This document shows positions 13,990 to 14,691 of a DNA stretch of 14,691 bases, one piece after another (the first letter of the stretch is position 1; every line of letters starts with the position of its first letter). Both the position numbers and the translations under genes were made by a program. The notes beneath the pieces were generated by a model. That model saw only the letters and a list, made by a program, of their open reading frames with translations, ran no database searches and had not been told where the DNA came from. The stretch comes from Planctomycetota bacterium (GTDB lineage: Bacteria > Planctomycetota > PLA2 > JAEUHO01): positions 185,001 to 199,691 of the forward strand of contig JACKGW010000008.1 of assembly GCA_020631815.1 (NCBI GenBank), given 5' to 3'.

Positions 13990-14531
13990 GGGCGCCGCTC
14001 ACGTTGCTGACCGCCTGTGCGCTGGTCCTCGTTGCCTGCGGAAGCCAGGAACGGGGCACGGACGCCGAGGAGAGCCGCCGCGAGGAGATGCTGGCCCAGA
14101 CGATGTCCGCGAACCGTCTCTACGCAGAAGCCGCCAAGGGCTTTGCCCGCTCGTTTGCGCTGAGCGACCCGCTCGAGGCGCCCGCGTCGCACCGCTCGCG
14201 GCTGGCGTTTCGCACCGGCCGGGCGTTGGCCGCCGAAGCGCTCGCCAGGCAGGCCGACCCTGAGCGACCGTGGCTTGCGGAGCGCTATGCCTGGGCCTCG
14301 CTCGTCTGGTTGGACGAGGCGGAAGCGCTGGACGCGAGCCTGCTGGCCGCCATCGAGCCTCGTGCGCAGCTGATCGAGTCGGGCCTGTTCGGCGATGCGA
14401 ATGCCGAGCGCGCGGCGCACCTCCGCCAGCGCTTCGTCGAAGGCGTCGAGGCCCGCGGGGGGCCCGAGGCCGCGCTCCCGACGCCCGCCGAACGTGAGGC
14501 CTACGCCGAGACGAAGTCGCGCATCCGGTAG
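13986..14531 (+). CDS. Small putative lipoprotein, alpha-helical
   Basis: The 181-residue protein has a lipoprotein signal peptide: MRAPLTLLTACALVLVACGS, with lipobox LVAC and acylated C18, followed by G and S, not Asp. The mature part is Glu/Ala/Arg-rich and probably all helical. Helices such as ANRLYAEAAKGFARSF and RTGRALAAEALARQ suggest TPR-like packing, but no repeat is clear enough to name. The ATG overlaps the stop of the VWA-HEAT gene by 4 nt, so the two are translationally coupled and likely act in the same envelope process. I do not recognise the family. A longer frame extends upstream, but only as a shadow of the VWA gene. Confidence 0.8.
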   Translation: MRAPLTLLTACALVLVACGSQERGTDAEESRREEMLAQTMSANRLYAEAAKGFARSFALSDPLEAPASHRSRLAFRTGRALAAEALARQADPERPWLAERYAWASLVWLDEAEALDASLLAAIEPRAQLIESGLFGDANAERAAHLRQRFVEGVEARGGPEAALPTPAEREAYAETKSRIR

Positions 14532-14541
14532 GGGACGGGGA

Positions 14542-14564
14542 GCTCCTCCACCGCCAGGAGGCGC
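14542..14564. terminator. Weak stem-loop between convergent gene ends
   Basis: GCTCCTCC at 14542-14549 pairs with GGAGGCGC at 14557-14564 (one mismatch), closing a 7-nt loop. It lies between the lipoprotein stop (14531) and the stop of the minus-strand gene (14574). It has no T-run and is short, so confidence is low. Confidence 0.3.
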
Positions 14565-14573
14565 GGCTTGCGT

Positions 14574-14691
14574 CTACGGCGTGACATCGTCCGCGGTCAA
14601 CGTGATGCCTCCGTGGTGCAGCGACGTGGCGTCGCGCACGATGACCTGCACCGTCTCGTCCTTCTCGGCAGGACCCGGCAGCACCACCTCG
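14574..14691 (-). CDS. Hypothetical protein, C-terminal end only
   Basis: Reading the minus strand from the window edge, 38 codons with very strong third-position G/C lead to a TAG at 14574-14576. The visible peptide begins EVVLPGPAEKDETVQVIVRD and ends LTADDVTP, with an alternating beta-strand-like character. The start and most of the gene lie beyond 14691, so no function can be assigned. The codon bias and the convergent layout with the lipoprotein gene are the evidence that it is real. Confidence 0.55.
   Translation of the reverse strand, partial: EVVLPGPAEKDETVQVIVRDATSLHHGGITLTADDVTP

Overview
The window is about 70% G+C, with coding regions dominated by G/C in third codon positions. 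Together, an rRNA/tRNA cluster, a single-chain SecDF, a VWA protein ending in HEAT repeats, and small coupled lipoproteins suggest a high-GC Gram-negative-type bacterium. The best fit is a member of the Planctomycetota. That placement is inference from gene style; no search was run.

Layout. Bases 1-606 are the 3' fifth of a 23S rRNA, followed by an unusually long spacer (about 356 nt) and a 5S rRNA that ends in a textbook intrinsic terminator. Downstream, and apparently under separate transcription, come tRNA-Ile(GAT) and tRNA-Ala(TGC). This pair usually sits between 16S and 23S. On the same strand follow nadB (L-aspartate oxidase, NAD synthesis) and hflX (ribosome-associated GTPase), joined by a 4-nt ATGA overlap. 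A convergent, hairpin-rich gap separates them from a minus-strand protein-export operon: yajC, then a small unrecognised membrane-anchored protein, then a fused secDF. Divergent from yajC is mnmA (tRNA 2-thiouridylase), which seems to start at a CTG codon. Then comes a minus-strand HU/IHF-family DNA-binding protein. Divergent from that is a two-gene plus-strand unit: a 999-residue membrane protein with two VWA domains and a C-terminal lipoprotein-like HEAT domain, overlapping by 4 nt a 181-residue lipoprotein. The window closes with the 3' end of an unidentified minus-strand gene.

Most of the window is housekeeping (translation, tRNA modification, NAD synthesis, Sec export). The parts that deserve attention are four. 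(1) The 111-residue protein directly upstream of secDF has a signal-anchor-like N-terminus and RAP-containing C-terminus that resemble Sec-monitoring arrest peptides. (2) The VWA-HEAT ORF carries a complete lipoprotein signal sequence in its middle. (3) The SecF half of SecDF has a much enlarged periplasmic domain and two additional C-terminal membrane segments. (4) The rRNA/tRNA cluster has a rearranged order and a 16-nt exact repeat after the 23S and after tRNA-Ile. No mobile element, CRISPR array or phage gene is visible.
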